Part shown: positions 43,819 through 55,020 of the stretch, in pieces
How positions within the stretch are numbered: position 1 is the stretch's first letter
Layout: every line of letters begins with the position of its first letter
NCBI GenBank assembly: GCA_023014335.1
Contig: JAECYW010000024.1
Coordinates: 1,132,487-1,196,486 of the forward strand
Direction of reading: 5' to 3'
Length of the DNA stretch: 64,000 nt
From: Galerina marginata
Lineage: Eukaryota; Basidiomycota; Agaricomycetes; Agaricales; Galerinaceae
Made by a program: the position numbers and the translations under genes
Notes under the pieces: model-generated
Database searches by the model: none
What the model was told of the DNA's origin: nothing
Seen by the model: the letters and a program-made list of their open reading frames with translations, nothing else

Positions 43819-45556
43819 GGCAGGAGCAGGAAAAGGCGAACACAAAGCAAGTCGCGTGTGTTTTATGACCCGGTCGATCGCGGATGAGCGGGGACGGTGG
43901 CGTGCAAGTTCATGCCAGCGCTGAGCAGCAGCAGAGAAGAAGGTAAAAGAGAGAGAACGAAGAGGAGTCAACAAACAGAATTCCTCAGAATTCCCCCCGG
44001 TTTCCTTTTTCGGCAAAGTCTCTTTTTTCTTGGCTCCCATTGGCCGATCAACCCGATCGAGATCGAGATCTCCCATTTTCCGTGTCATGCTCGCCCCACC
44101 CTTTCGTCCAGCCTCTTTCTTCAACTCTCGCTATTCTACGCGTCGAGCTCAGTGTCTACTTCATACAGAGAGTCTCTTGCACAAACTCTGCTACCCTCCC
44201 CGATCCACCTCGCCGTCTACAGCATCCGATCAAACATCCCTCTCGCATCCACTTCCGGATGTGGATCGTCTGCATCCATGCCCTCCGTCTTCTCCATCCC
44301 ACCACCTCTCCTCCGACTCCACCTCCATTCCAAGCCAACTCACGCTCTCCGCCATCCCTCTCCCTCTCCCTCCCTTCCCAAACCCACCGGCCCTCAATCA
44401 TCCATAAAGGTACCTCACTCCCAGCCCTACTCGACCCTACACGCCCACCACTAAAGCCTCCACAAAAGTACATATACACATGTTTTCTCGTCCATGCCAA
44501 CTTGTTCCTCCGCTATACAAAACCCTCGCCGCTGCCCGCGCTTCCCATGCGCGATGGAGCGCGTTGCCCTCACCCTCACGGTCGTTGCTCGCCTTCTCTC
44601 CCTCATGACTTCGAGAACCCGTCATCTCGAGTCCTCACCACCCCTCCAGATCGACATCCGAACAATCTAATAACTTCACCATGGAGACTTCGGACTGATC
44701 CTCTCCTCTCGCTGTCAGTGTCAGGATCGTCCGCTGCAGTTGAGGCACAGACAACTCTCGCTCTATCACCCCAGCCCAACGTCAACGTCACCGCCGCCGT
44801 CCATCTAGCTCTACGTAGAGCGGAACGTCGGCCCAGAACCCGAGAACCTCAAAACCGCCTTCGCCTTCCGACTTCCACTCCACCGCTTCCTTCCTTCCTT
44901 CTCTTCCACGTCCTTCACCCTCACCTTCTCCACGTACACCTCCGCACTACGAAATCAACGCACCAAAAATCCGACGTCGGATTCGACCTTTCGTAAAATT
45001 TTCGCCATCATGATCCCCGCCTCTCGCTAAGGATGTAGGCCTAAATTAACGGCAGTCAATTACTGCATCGAACCTGCACCACGGCATCGGCATCGACGAT
45101 GACTCTACTCGCCTTGGTATTGGTCTTATCATCGCGTCCAGACACGGTCAGGCTGTGTCGATTGTCGAGCGGCCCGGAAAATTTTCTGGTTCTGAATATC
45201 CAAGTACGAATACAATGACATCCCACCACCATTACGCGCCACCATTTCTGCTCATTCTCTTCAATTGGTCGCACCCACCTCCGGCGCTGGCAGCTGCGCG
45301 CTGTTGTTGATTATAATCCAGAACTTTCTCGGATCCTCGTCTTCAATCCCACGTCTTTCATTCGCGTACCCGCCTCGTGCTTGCTGCTCGTTTGAGGGGA
45401 TGCCTCTCGCTTGTAGGCTGCTCCTTGGACCTTGAATTTTTTGCGAGCCTTCGAGCTTCGACTGATTAAACTCTGCTCTCCGTAAGTCTCTCAATCTCTC
45501 TTCTATTTCGTGCTCTCGATCCTTATCGCACGTTCTTCTCCAGCATTCAGCGCCGC

Positions 45557-45876
45557 CGCACACGATCCATTCATACCCAACCCAACTCAATTCACCACGT
45601 CAAGCTGGATCTCAACCTTCCCAATCCAAATACAAGGACATCTTTTCTTTCTCGTCTCTCCCTCCCCCGAACACTCCTCTCCTCTCTTATCCCGGAGACT
45701 TTCAACTACTTCCCGTACGTCTCTCGATCTCGTCCGACTATACCATTCTCGTTCTCGTCCTCATTAACGTTAGTCTTCAATTAGCGTTCCGCATACACAT
45801 ACGATCCATACCAAATCAACTAACTCAATTCAACCCGTCAACTTAAGCCGGATCTCGACCTTCCCAATCCAAATAC
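45557..45876. repeat. Two-copy repeat in the CT-rich region, period about 240 bp
   Basis: Copies at about 45557-45635 and 45797-45876. Shared blocks are ACGATCCAT, AACTCAATTCA, GGATCTC-ACCTTCCCAATC and CAAATACAAG. The sequence between the copies is CT-rich. Confidence 0.65.
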
Positions 45877-47010
45877 AAGTTCCTCTCTTCCTCACCGCGC
45901 TCCTACTCTTCAGCGCTCATACGATTCCGAGTACACATCCAAGCCAGGTCGACCACTCCGGCCCGCTCAGTGCTCATTTCTCATCCCGTCTGCTCCACAA
46001 TCGCTCCACGCCCCACGATTGCTCAAAGCTCGAAGCAGCAACTCCCAAATGGAACCTAAAACGCTATAAAAAAAAGTCCGACCCGGTACCGCATGCACGA
46101 TCGCACAACTGCACAGCCATTCCCGGCTTTCTCCCTCTTTTCTGTTTTTCTCTCCGTCTTCCGTCCTCGTGGGTGTGGTGTAATGTGCGGAGGCTATTGT
46201 TTTTCTGTATACATGTCACTAGTCACTGTGCACGCCGCGCGCAACCTGTCAGCGCCGCGGCTGCGGCTGCGCCTCCATTTGTTCGAACTTTGCTGGCTCC
46301 TCTCCCTGTTGGATGGGGACTGGTACCACGTGCTCAGCTGGAGTGCTTATCATGTATTGGTTCTCGAGTAAGGAAGGATGGAATGCAGAGCTTTTGTTGT
46401 CTTTTTTGACGTGTTTATTGTGTTAATGCGTATCACATGTAAAGGCGACTGCGAACGCCTCAATTTTCGTGTTTATCATCCGATTCGAACGTACCCAAGA
46501 GCTTCAACGATGCGCTCCACGGTGCACCATCGGAATATACACCCCCGAACATGAATTACGAAAGAGTTCTCTAGTAATTCAACGTAAGTATGCATCATCA
46601 AACGATGTAAACGTCTCCATGGTGAGCGTATACACATTCTGTCTAGCAAGTAAGTTCGTACCTCAACCACCCCCATCCGAGTCGAACACCTTTCATCTCA
46701 TTTCATGAACTGGCAACCTAGAAACCATCTTCGCGACGCCTAGTCGTCAATGTCCTGACCTGACCGTGATCTCATATAACAAACATATCGGAACTTCTGA
46801 ACAGAATGCGTAAATTAAGAATAACGAAAGCTCGGGGTTAGGTCTGCAACTCGGGGCTCGAGACTGGCCGAAATGTAGGTGCGTTTCTTTCAACTTTTCA
46901 ATGTACCTTACTCAATGACTTTCTTTCTGTTCTAGATAGACTTTTGGTATGACATTGGTTGATTATCATCAAGGTCAATCGGAGACGCAAACCGTTCGCA
47001 GCCGTTGGCC

Positions 47011-47165
47011 ATTCCCGTCCGTCATTTCGTCACTGTAAAGTTAACATTTCTTCCTAAAACCGCTGTAGGCCGTTCAAGTTACTCATCGTCCCGCCCTTGC
47101 GCATGCCCTTCCGTCATTTCGTCATCGTAAAACCTTCCTTCCGCTCTCGCCGTGGGTCGTTCGAG
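47011..47165. repeat. Imperfect tandem duplication, period about 92 bp
   Basis: CCGTCATTTCGTCA recurs at 47019 and 47111, followed in both copies by a GTAAA-containing segment, a TTCCT-rich segment and CCG-TGTAGG/GTGGG-CGTTC-AGT. Confidence 0.6.
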
Positions 47166-48515
47166 TATTAAATCAACCCGGCTGCAAAAATCGACGTTCT
47201 AGAATGAAATTTCGTACTGCACAATTAATTATCTTCTCGAGGCCCTCGTTACTTGACAGGGCCTGGCTTCTGGGGCCTGGCACGCTGACAAACTCGGCGA
47301 GCCTCGAGGATATCGTGCCGTTTATAGAGAAAGACACGATAATTCCCCTCGGAGTCTCCGAGTCGGAGGTATCATTGAGGTAAAGTTGATATAAATCTTC
47401 ACCGTTCAATTTTCTCGCATCCCCATTTCTACTAGGACGACGGACTGGAACGCGCGAGTTGGAGGAGGTTGATGACTCCAGTGCGAGCAATATGTCTGTC
47501 CTCTTGTTGTTTTTCTTTGTTCTTTCTATTTCTTCTAATTTCTTCTTTCCTTTTAGTCTTCGAACACGAACACTTAACGGATGACGCCCGGCGCAGGACT
47601 TGCGCAATCAGCGCTGCGTCGATCTGACACTGACAGTACCCAACTCGGGTTATCTCCGTCATCATCCACGACGCCGACGCCGATCGTAGTAGTGGTCGTC
47701 AACCTCCGCCAACGGCCTTCTTCACCGCGATCGGTACATCATCGAAATTGGCAGCCTTCCGTCATCGATTGACATTCGACGTGGCCTACGGCAGGAAAAG
47801 ACTGCAGACATACGCATTGCATCATCGTGTCGATCATCCATCCGTCCATCCGTCATACCTGGGAAAGACATGCCCTTCCCACCGCGGTTTCTGGTTCTCA
47901 TCCCGGGGCTTGCCACCTACGATTTTCTCATCTCAGTGAACGTTTATAGTCTTTCTCACAATAGACTATTACTCCTCACTTCGAAGCTCGCCGTGCTTCG
48001 ACTCTCATGTCCTGTCACTGTCTAAACTCTCCACCTCTATCAGCAAAGTGTTCGCAATCGCGAGGGCAATTGTTCTTTGCCTGCTCGTGTGCTTAAATTG
48101 GACTTTGCCGCCGATCAACTCGCAGCTGCGCCTGTCTTTTGTTCTCTGTGTTTTCTTCGGCTCCCTAGTGCATTAATAGTTGATTTCCCTCTCATGCTCC
48201 ATAATCCGTGTCTCTTCCTGCGCATTTGTTGCACTCAATGTTGTACAGTTATTCCTAGTGTTTGCAAAGTTCGCTTTGTCCGGTCTTTTGCCCTCCAGAG
48301 CCTTAGACAGAGACCGTAACCGGCCTACCAAGCTTCCCAACTGACGAGAAACTGAACCAACCTCTGTAGATCAGTTTAGTAAGATTTTTTGCGGGCTTGA
48401 AGTGGGCCTTAAGCAAGTAGAGTTGAAACTGATTGCAAACCGATTCTCCCAGCAATTATACGAACCCAAAGCTCGAAATTTGCTCAATTGCGGGCCGTTG
48501 CTGTGCATACATGTA

Positions 48516-49206
48516 TAGTGTTTGGAAGTCCGGTTACGGAACCGCAAAAAGACCGTAACCGAACCGGACCCAGACCGATGAGGACCGCAAAACTCGAGGA
48601 CCGATGAAGACCGTTAACCGCAGTCCGGTTAACGGTCTACCATATTTTCGAAAATGTGAGGACCGACGAAAAACCGGTTTTAACCGGTTCCAACCGGTCG
48701 TTCGGGCTGTAATTTTACACGTAGATAGCGCCAAATAATACCTTTCAGACGACTCTAAGATCGTAATTTTAAACAGAAAACTGATGAAGTTGCAGTCAAA
48801 TTTGTGAAATTAATTGAATTCAAATATATTTATGTCTAACTTCCTTAATTGTCAGTCAATATTCGTGTTCTTGACCTCATTTTGGAGAGTAAAATAATTG
48901 TATTTTAACTAGATAGCTTAAATCTATTTTAGTGGTGTTAATGCTCGCTAATTTCACTGATTAAATGGTTAGATACTGATCTGAAACTGTAAAAAGGGGA
49001 AAAAACCGGTTTTTAACCAGTCCTGAGCTGGTTTTAACTGTAACTGGTCAAGACCGGTTCATAGACCGCAAAAAAACCGATCTTAACCGGTCTACTGCAG
49101 TCCGGTTTGGTTTTTTGCACTTTCCGAGTTTTGATAGACTGGTCCCAGTCTGCGGTTAAGGCTCCTGAGGCCAAAAAACCGGACCGGACCGGACTTTCAA
49201 ACACTA
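48516..49206. mobile_element. MITE-like element, family 1 copy 1
   Basis: About 690 bp with terminal inverted repeats: left TAGTGTTTGGAAGTCCGGTT and right end reading AACCGG...GGACTTTCAAACACTA. The subterminal 200 bp on both sides are crowded with the palindromic ACCGGT/ACCGGA motif. The centre (about 48720-48980) is AT-rich with no open frame. Flanking TA on both sides may be the target duplication. A second copy is at 51932-52515. Confidence 0.8.
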
Positions 49207-49507
49207 TGCATGTACAAGCCTGCATTTCAAGTTGAATCCAAATTCCAACCCTGACACTGTGTCCGATTTTTCTGCCAATTTTGGCAAAGACTGACACTCG
49301 GCGCAGAAATGGATTTATGTCTGCTGAAAATACAACAAAAATTTCTCCGAGTATTGAGTCTTTGGGCTCTGCAATAAGGGTTAAACAAAAGACCCCCAAA
49401 AATTGATCTTTTTTGTTTTCTTTTACATGGTGAAAAATGAATCTCTTAATTTCTCACACAATATAATATACTAGCACATATTTTTTTATTCCCTTTATGG
49501 GAACTTT

Positions 49508-49976
49508 TACAGCACTTTGCAAATAGCTTGACAGTAACGGCCCGGGAAAGAAAGAAAGGAAGATTAACCCTAGATTAGCACTTAGCGCTAAATCACCGCT
49601 CCTGCACTTCCAAATGGACAGAAAAAAGGATATGGCTCTGGGAAGGTATCCTAAAAGCGAACGGAGGTCTACGAGATTGTTTTGTCATGCCAGAATTGTC
49701 AAATGTTGGGCGAATGGGCAGGAACTCAATTTAGGGTTATAATGTTATGTAGGACTGCCCATGTATCTGATGGCCGCAATATCTATGGAAAAAATGCAAA
49801 GCTCATCTACAAAAGCTTATAGAATGATACAGACGGCATATCTAAACATTCTACAAAATTTGGTAGGTGTTCTACCAGCCAGAAGTACGAGAACCGGTCA
49901 AACCCTATCGCGGGGTTTCTTTTTCTTTTCTTTCTTTCCCAGGCCATTACTGTCAACCTTTTTGCAAACCGCTGTA
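49508..49976. mobile_element. MITE-like element, family 2
   Basis: About 470 bp bounded by ~48-bp imperfect inverted repeats. The left arm starts TACAGCACTTTGCAAATAG and continues TTGACAGTAACGGCC; the right arm, reversed, starts TACAGCGGTTTGCAAAAAG and continues TTGACAGTAATGGCC. Both arms end in GGGAAAGAAAGAAA. The CAGC...GCTG ends flanked by TA are the pattern of Tc1/mariner-related non-autonomous elements. No internal coding frame of note. Confidence 0.8.
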
Positions 49977-50949
49977 AAGAAGAAACTTTTTTGTCTTGTA
50001 TTTCAGTGGAAGTTCAAACATTACAGACTTCAAACAATCAGCTGATAAACACGTTCATAAAATGTGACTTGTTGTCATCCCTTTTTGTTGCGGCAAAGGA
50101 AACCCAAAAGGTTTGGCTTTCAACCTTGAAAATTTTTGAATTATTGAACCACTAATTGGCCAGCAAGAAGACAATACAATATTTTGGATTTTTCATCTTG
50201 AAAAATACATAGGCAAGTATTGGACCACTACCCGTCAGGCTTCAACCAATAATTGTCTACTGGCTCTGACTCTGAGATCAAAGTGACGTGATCATGTTGG
50301 CAGCTCACATTGGTTGCCATAAATCTTATAAAATAAGTCTTGTAGGGCCGGTAGCAACCAGCAAGGCCCACTCCCTTTTTTTTATTGCCTTCATTGTCAC
50401 TATTGGCGTTCAACGCAGACCAAATCTCAAATTCAGTATGTTACTTCAGTGTTAAAAAGCCCAATCCTTGTCTATAGGAACTTCTTTCCCATTGCCAATA
50501 GTAAATTGTAGTACTTTATTTTTTGACATATCTTATTCTGTTTCTATTTGACTGTTTAAGAAGGCTATGTAACTTTGAGCAGGCTTGGCATCTTCAGGAG
50601 ACAATGTCACAGAATTTTGAACCATACTCATCATTGCAGGTGGTGCTGACAATGAATTGAAGGCAAAGACAGGATGGGGCATCCCAGGTCAAAGCACAGT
50701 TGCGCGCAATAATTAGCGGGATCCATGCTCGCTTCGTCACTGTTCAGCAGCGCCCTAGAGAGTTTCACAGTGATATACCATTTGGTTTAAATCCATGTAG
50801 GTAAGCTTATCCAATGAAGATTATTGATCTTGGCATGGAAAATTGATGAATGAAGCCTATTTGAATATTTGGAAAACAAATAATATTATAACACGTTCGT
50901 GAGGAACAACATTCAGATGCTACCGAGCTGTGATTTGAGCCTGTAATAG

Positions 50950-51130
50950 CCGACAAATTTGCCAACTTACATAGTAGACGGCAAAGAACTACATCATAAA
51001 AGGAAAAACAACCTACACGGAGTGGAAGGTGCCCATAAAGCAAGGCTTTATCCATGTCTTCAGGATTGTAGACGTGCCCATCAGGGTACAAAAACCATGG
51101 TAGATCATCAACAACTTCTTCCCAGCAATG
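50950..51130 (-). pseudogene. Remnant of a transposon-associated-type coding exon
   Basis: Minus-strand reading gives EEVVDDLPWFLYPDGHVYNP followed by EDMDKALLYGHLPLR. The style (FLYP-G--Y-PE----GLL-GHLL-R) resembles conserved segments of abundant agaricomycete hypothetical proteins found near transposons. I cannot name the family with certainty. The surrounding frames are broken by stops. Confidence 0.35.
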
Positions 51131-51931
51131 ATATCATTATAATTTATATGTCCTTGATGAGAATTTAGTAATGTAATGTGAAAGAAAGAAAGATGTATGA
51201 CTGGCTCGCTTCATATTTCAGAGGGCATAGCAAAGATGCAGTCATCGGGTGGGAGAAGCCACAATCAGATTTCTTCACGTTATCTTTCTGCTAAATGGGT
51301 GGCTCCAGTGTTGCAGTAAGTTAATGAGTAGATACTCAATGATGGAAGGCTTCAGGCTTCAGGTGTCCTCAGCTCGAACATTGTTGACACCTTCACTAAC
51401 CTATAGTATCAGTGAAGACATAGTAACGTAGACAAGGAAAGATGATATACCTTATGGCTGACGCGACGGCAAAGCTTCCTCTGGGCACTAAAAACAATTA
51501 TGTTGCTGCAGAAATTGCGACAGTCCAAAATCCTGTGGGTACAATGGTATTGTTGGGATACCAGCTATCATGCTGGTTTTCAGTAGAAGCACTTACACAG
51601 AGTGGAGTTTGTTCTGTCAGATGACCTGAATGCCTTCAGGTTCTTGGACCCTAATGAAGTGGTTCATGCTCCTCTTGAAGGGTTTATTGGTGGCTCAAGG
51701 CAAAGGCGAGGTTGATGACTGGCCATAATTTCTACTAATCTGTAAGTCCCCACTTGAAGAAGCCCATTCAAAGGACTTACTCTTTTCAATCAGTTTTGTG
51801 GACCGTGATATGTACAAGTGATATGCAGGCAGCGGCATTGGGCATTACAAAGTTGGTCTTGCAGGAGACACACAAACCGCCGCCTCTGCTCCTGAACCCA
51901 ACAGCGTAGAATAGGAAATCCCTATTGAGGA

Positions 51932-52515
51932 TAGTGTTTGAAAGTCCGGTTCGGTCCGGTTTTTTGACCTCAAGGGGCTTAACCGTAGACCGGGACCGGT
52001 CTACGAATTCCTGAAAAGTCAAAAGACCGGACCGAGACCGCAAAAGACCGTTAACCGCGGTCTTTTGCGGTCTTTAGACCGGTCTCAGTCTACATTGGTT
52101 AAAACCAGCTCATAACCGGTTGTTTAGGAATATTTTAAATAATATGGCTCGGTAGAAATGTTAACATACCTATTCGCTTTCAAACGAGCCCAAGAACGTG
52201 TAAATAGTCTCAGAATTGATGAATTTATGAAAATAATCCGATGGATCTACCATTTTTGAGAAACTTTTAGTATTTTCACAATATCTCAGCCAATATTTGA
52301 CTAAATTACTTGATCTTAGACGCGTTTTGAAGGGAATAATTAGCGCCAAAAAAGACTGGTCTTAACCAACGTAACCGGTTAACGAAGGCCGGTCTTTTTG
52401 CGGTCTCAACATCTCAAAAACCAAAGACCGGACCACCCTGGTCCGGTCTTTTGCGGTCTGGTCCGGTCTGGTCACTGGTTTTTTTGCGGTTTTGAGACCA
52501 GACTTCCAAACACTA
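51932..52515. mobile_element. MITE-like element, family 1 copy 2
   Basis: About 584 bp with the same termini as the 48516 copy: left TAGTGTTTGAAAGTCCGGTT, right end GACTTCCAAACACTA. It is ACCGG-rich at both ends with an AT-rich centre. A central block (AATTATTCCCTTCAAAACG on the reversed strand) matches the centre of copy 1 (AATAATACCTTTCAGACGA) in the opposite orientation, so the two copies are inserted inversely. It lies directly 5' of an acidic coding remnant. Confidence 0.8.
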
Positions 52516-52795
52516 ATTGAGGAGGACAAGGTTGCAAGGGCTGTAGGCAAGACGGGGCCTGAGGATGTCAGCACCACATCTGCTGACATTGACAAGAATG
52601 CTCACAATGAGCGGGGCACAAGGATGAGGAAGTTGATGAGTGGGAGAGTGACGAGGATGACAGTGAGGAAAAGGATGACAAAGGAGCAGAGGATGATGAT
52701 GAGGATATGGGAGCTGAGGACAGCAAGAGTGGGTTTGTCGACCCCAAGGACAAGGAAGGCTATGCTCCATTGTAAGCCTGATAGTAGTGGTTAGG
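52516..52795 (+). pseudogene. Acidic coding remnant beside MITE copy 2
   Basis: One plus-strand frame from about 52618 reads KDEEVDEWESDEDDSEEKDD and ends GFVDPKDKEGYAPL before a stop at about 52780. This is the typical acidic tail of a nuclear or transposon-encoded protein. The upstream part is interrupted by the inverted-repeat element and no start is visible. Confidence 0.35.
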
Positions 52796-53269
52796 CAAAT
52801 GTAACGACTCACCTGCTTATGGGTAAAACTTGAGGTCTGCCTCCTAACCCATGATCTACAAATGCCAACCCAAATCCGCAGGCTGAAGAATGACCGGCGT
52901 GATGATGAGTTTTGGAATATCTTCAGAACGCCTGGAACAAAGATATCGTCAATTGCGCAACAAGGCTGGTAAATATCTGGTTAAGGCTTACAATAATAAA
53001 AGGGTGGTGGTTCTAGCCAACGGTGATCTTGACCATCACTTCAAAAAGTTTGGGACGACAATGGGAATCGCGACAGTAGCTGATGACAATGTAGAATATG
53101 ATTATGTCGGTAGATTTGGTCTTGTGTGACTTTTTGCCAGTCATGGCATCTCTGGCAAAATTGCTCAACTTCAAACTGTTGAAAGCTGTATTTTCTACTA
53201 CTTTTGTTTTTTACACTGCTAAATGCAGGCTGTTGAAAGCATGCTGCTCACACTCTGCTGATATACTTA

Positions 53270-53990
53270 CTCCATCTGAAGTTCACTTGGGGATGTTCTT
53301 GAGAGGTTTAGTCCACCGATCTGGCCCCATAAAGAAAAATCCTTCCCATCCTCTGAGGACTCAGAAACGCTGGGGCTAAGTTTTCTTTTGACCGGTTTCT
53401 TCTTTCCTGCAGCCTTCTTTGACTTGATTGCTTTCTGGGAGCTGTGATCCAAGTTGTCGCTGATGTTCTGCAAATTTTCATGTTAAACAGCAAATGACTA
53501 GGGTTTACTAACAACGACTGGCTGTTCTAGGGCATAGTTGTTGGTGCTAGAACCACTGGTGGATCCTTCTCCCAAGTTGGTGGGTTAGACAACTGGCAAC
53601 ACATTGTTGCTTGATGATCCAAGGGAGTAAGAACTTGTTGCCAGATACTTGGACTTGCTGAACGCAAGTGTCTTCATGATCTCATCTTCATCACTGTTAG
53701 TCTCTCCATCCTTAAGAAACAGCAGCTCCTCTTTCAAATCTTGGATGACTGGCACACTGGTCATTGGATTTATAAGAATTGAGCATGTAGATTGGACTTA
53801 AGTACTTGCTTTGTTTTTCCCTTTGCTCTTGGTCCTAGAAACAGCTTGATTCTTTGGTGTAGTTGTCAGAGCAATATCATCGTCAGACACTATATCCTTC
53901 ATGGGCACTGGCTGAGGCTTGATCTTCCTTGATCGGACTGCGAGTAGCTGAACAGCATATTTCTGGACCTGCACAGATTTTCCTGACTAA
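53270..53990 (-). pseudogene. Lysine-rich coding remnant with in-frame stop
   Basis: Minus-strand exons can be strung together. The first includes PVPMKDIVSDDDIALTTTPK followed by SRTKSKGKNKA. The second includes VPVIQDLKEELLFLKDGETN and SKSKYLATSSYSLGSS. The last includes KKAAGKKKPVKRKLSPSVSE and WGQIGGLNLSR. The second exon has a TAA in frame near 53586, after which coding-like text continues (PTNLGEGSTSGSSTNN). It looks like a broken nuclear-protein gene, perhaps from a transposon; the family is not recognised. Confidence 0.35.
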
Positions 53991-53999
53991 AGAAAGCTT

Positions 54000-54245
54000 T
54001 TGCAGGATTTATCTGCTTGTCAACTGTCCAATGAGTTTCACAGCATCAAAGAATTCTGCATTGATCTGCTCTAAGCAGTGCCATTCTGAGCACATCTGAG
54101 GCAGTCTGGGTTGTTCTGTGTAGTGCTAGTCCAGTTTATTTCTGCTCGTATCTGTATACATCTGCTATGTACTGTAATTTCTCTCTTGTACCCATGCTCT
54201 TGCTACTGCCTATCCTGAGTTCTGTCAAAATGAAAGAAAGAAGTT
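54000..54245 (+). mobile_element. Possible LTR end and primer-binding site
   Basis: The stretch ends in a polyadenylation-like and CT-rich segment (TCTGTATACATCTGCTATG, TTTCTCTCTTGTACCC), followed within ~15 bp by TTTGTGGCGCC, which resembles the TGGCGCC primer-binding start of many LTR retroelements. No second LTR copy was found in the window, so this is weak. Confidence 0.2.
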
Positions 54246-54734
54246 TGTGGCGCCTCATATTCTCGAAAGTCGCTCAATCCACATAAGCAAATAGGTCAGC
54301 TAGATAGAAGGCAACTGGTTGGCGAACCCAGGATCAGTTGAGTAGGCAAAATCAGAATTTGGGGTGAGTTTGCTATAGCCTTACAAATTGGAAATCAGGG
54401 TGAAGTGCATGGATAAAAAAGTGAACATTCACCTTATTACCAGAGGCCGGCAGGTGCACAAACAATAGTGCAGGAGGTCAAGGTAGCGGTGACCTATCAG
54501 ATAACTGCATGCCCATATATCAGGTTAAATCATATACATAAGTTAACACAGTGTACCTTTGCTTGCTGACCTCCAGCCATTCTAATTCAAAAAGTCTACC
54601 AAAGCCCACTATGCCAATATTGTTCTGTCAGTGTCTCGTCAAAGAATAATATACTGGTGGATGTGATTCAATGCTAGAAAGTATGCATTAGTGAGAGGGT
54701 AGCTGGCTGGAGCTATCTAGCGCTATTTGTTTTG

Positions 54735-55020
54735 CGAGCCACTTTTCGTGTTTTCTGAGCCAATTTTAGGTAGATTTTATCAATTCGACCCAATAAATTA
54801 TCATTTGAGAGCTCAATTCCTGGTTTTTGTGAGCCAAGCCACTTTCAAAGTGAGCCACCTAATATTTATTGAGATGCTAAACTACAGTTCTACAAGATAA
54901 GCCACATAAATTAAAAGCAACACCTATGCTTTGATATCTGAGTCTACACTTGAATTTTGAGTCTACCTTGTGATTTCCGAGTCACCTTTAATTTCCGAGC
55001 CACCTATTGAATTTCCCAGT
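54735..55020. repeat. Degenerate short-repeat array around GAGYCACCT
   Basis: About nine loosely spaced units of a ~18-25 bp motif: GCGAGCCACTTTTC, TCTGAGCCAATTTT, GTGAGCCAAGCCAC, GTGAGCCACCTAAT, TTGAGTCTACCTTG, TCCGAGTCACCTTTAATT, TCCGAGCCACCTATTGAATT. AT-rich between units, no coding frame. Confidence 0.5.

Larger units (their letters stand above)
43819..48515. other. Long gene-poor, pyrimidine-rich region
   Basis: About 4.7 kb upstream of the 39457-43818 gene. The plus strand is CT-rich, which creates long but low-complexity open frames (for example 44040-44996). None shows domains. Short tandem duplications occur at 45.55-45.88 kb and 47.01-47.16 kb. It could hold an extended promoter or leader of the minus-strand gene. 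Confidence 0.45.

Noticed and set aside
41343..43924. Several plus-strand frames of 100-250 codons over the long disordered-protein gene
   Set aside because: Their low-complexity Ser/Arg/Pro content is the antisense of the Ser/Pro-rich codons of the minus-strand gene, whose four exons join in frame.
44040..44996. Plus-strand open frame of 318 codons
   Set aside because: Composed of Ser/Pro/Leu/His runs produced by the CT-rich strand; no domain, no splice context and no composition shift at its ends.
54735..55020. CRISPR-like array
   Set aside because: Units are degenerate and unevenly spaced, there are no regular spacers, and the genome is eukaryotic.
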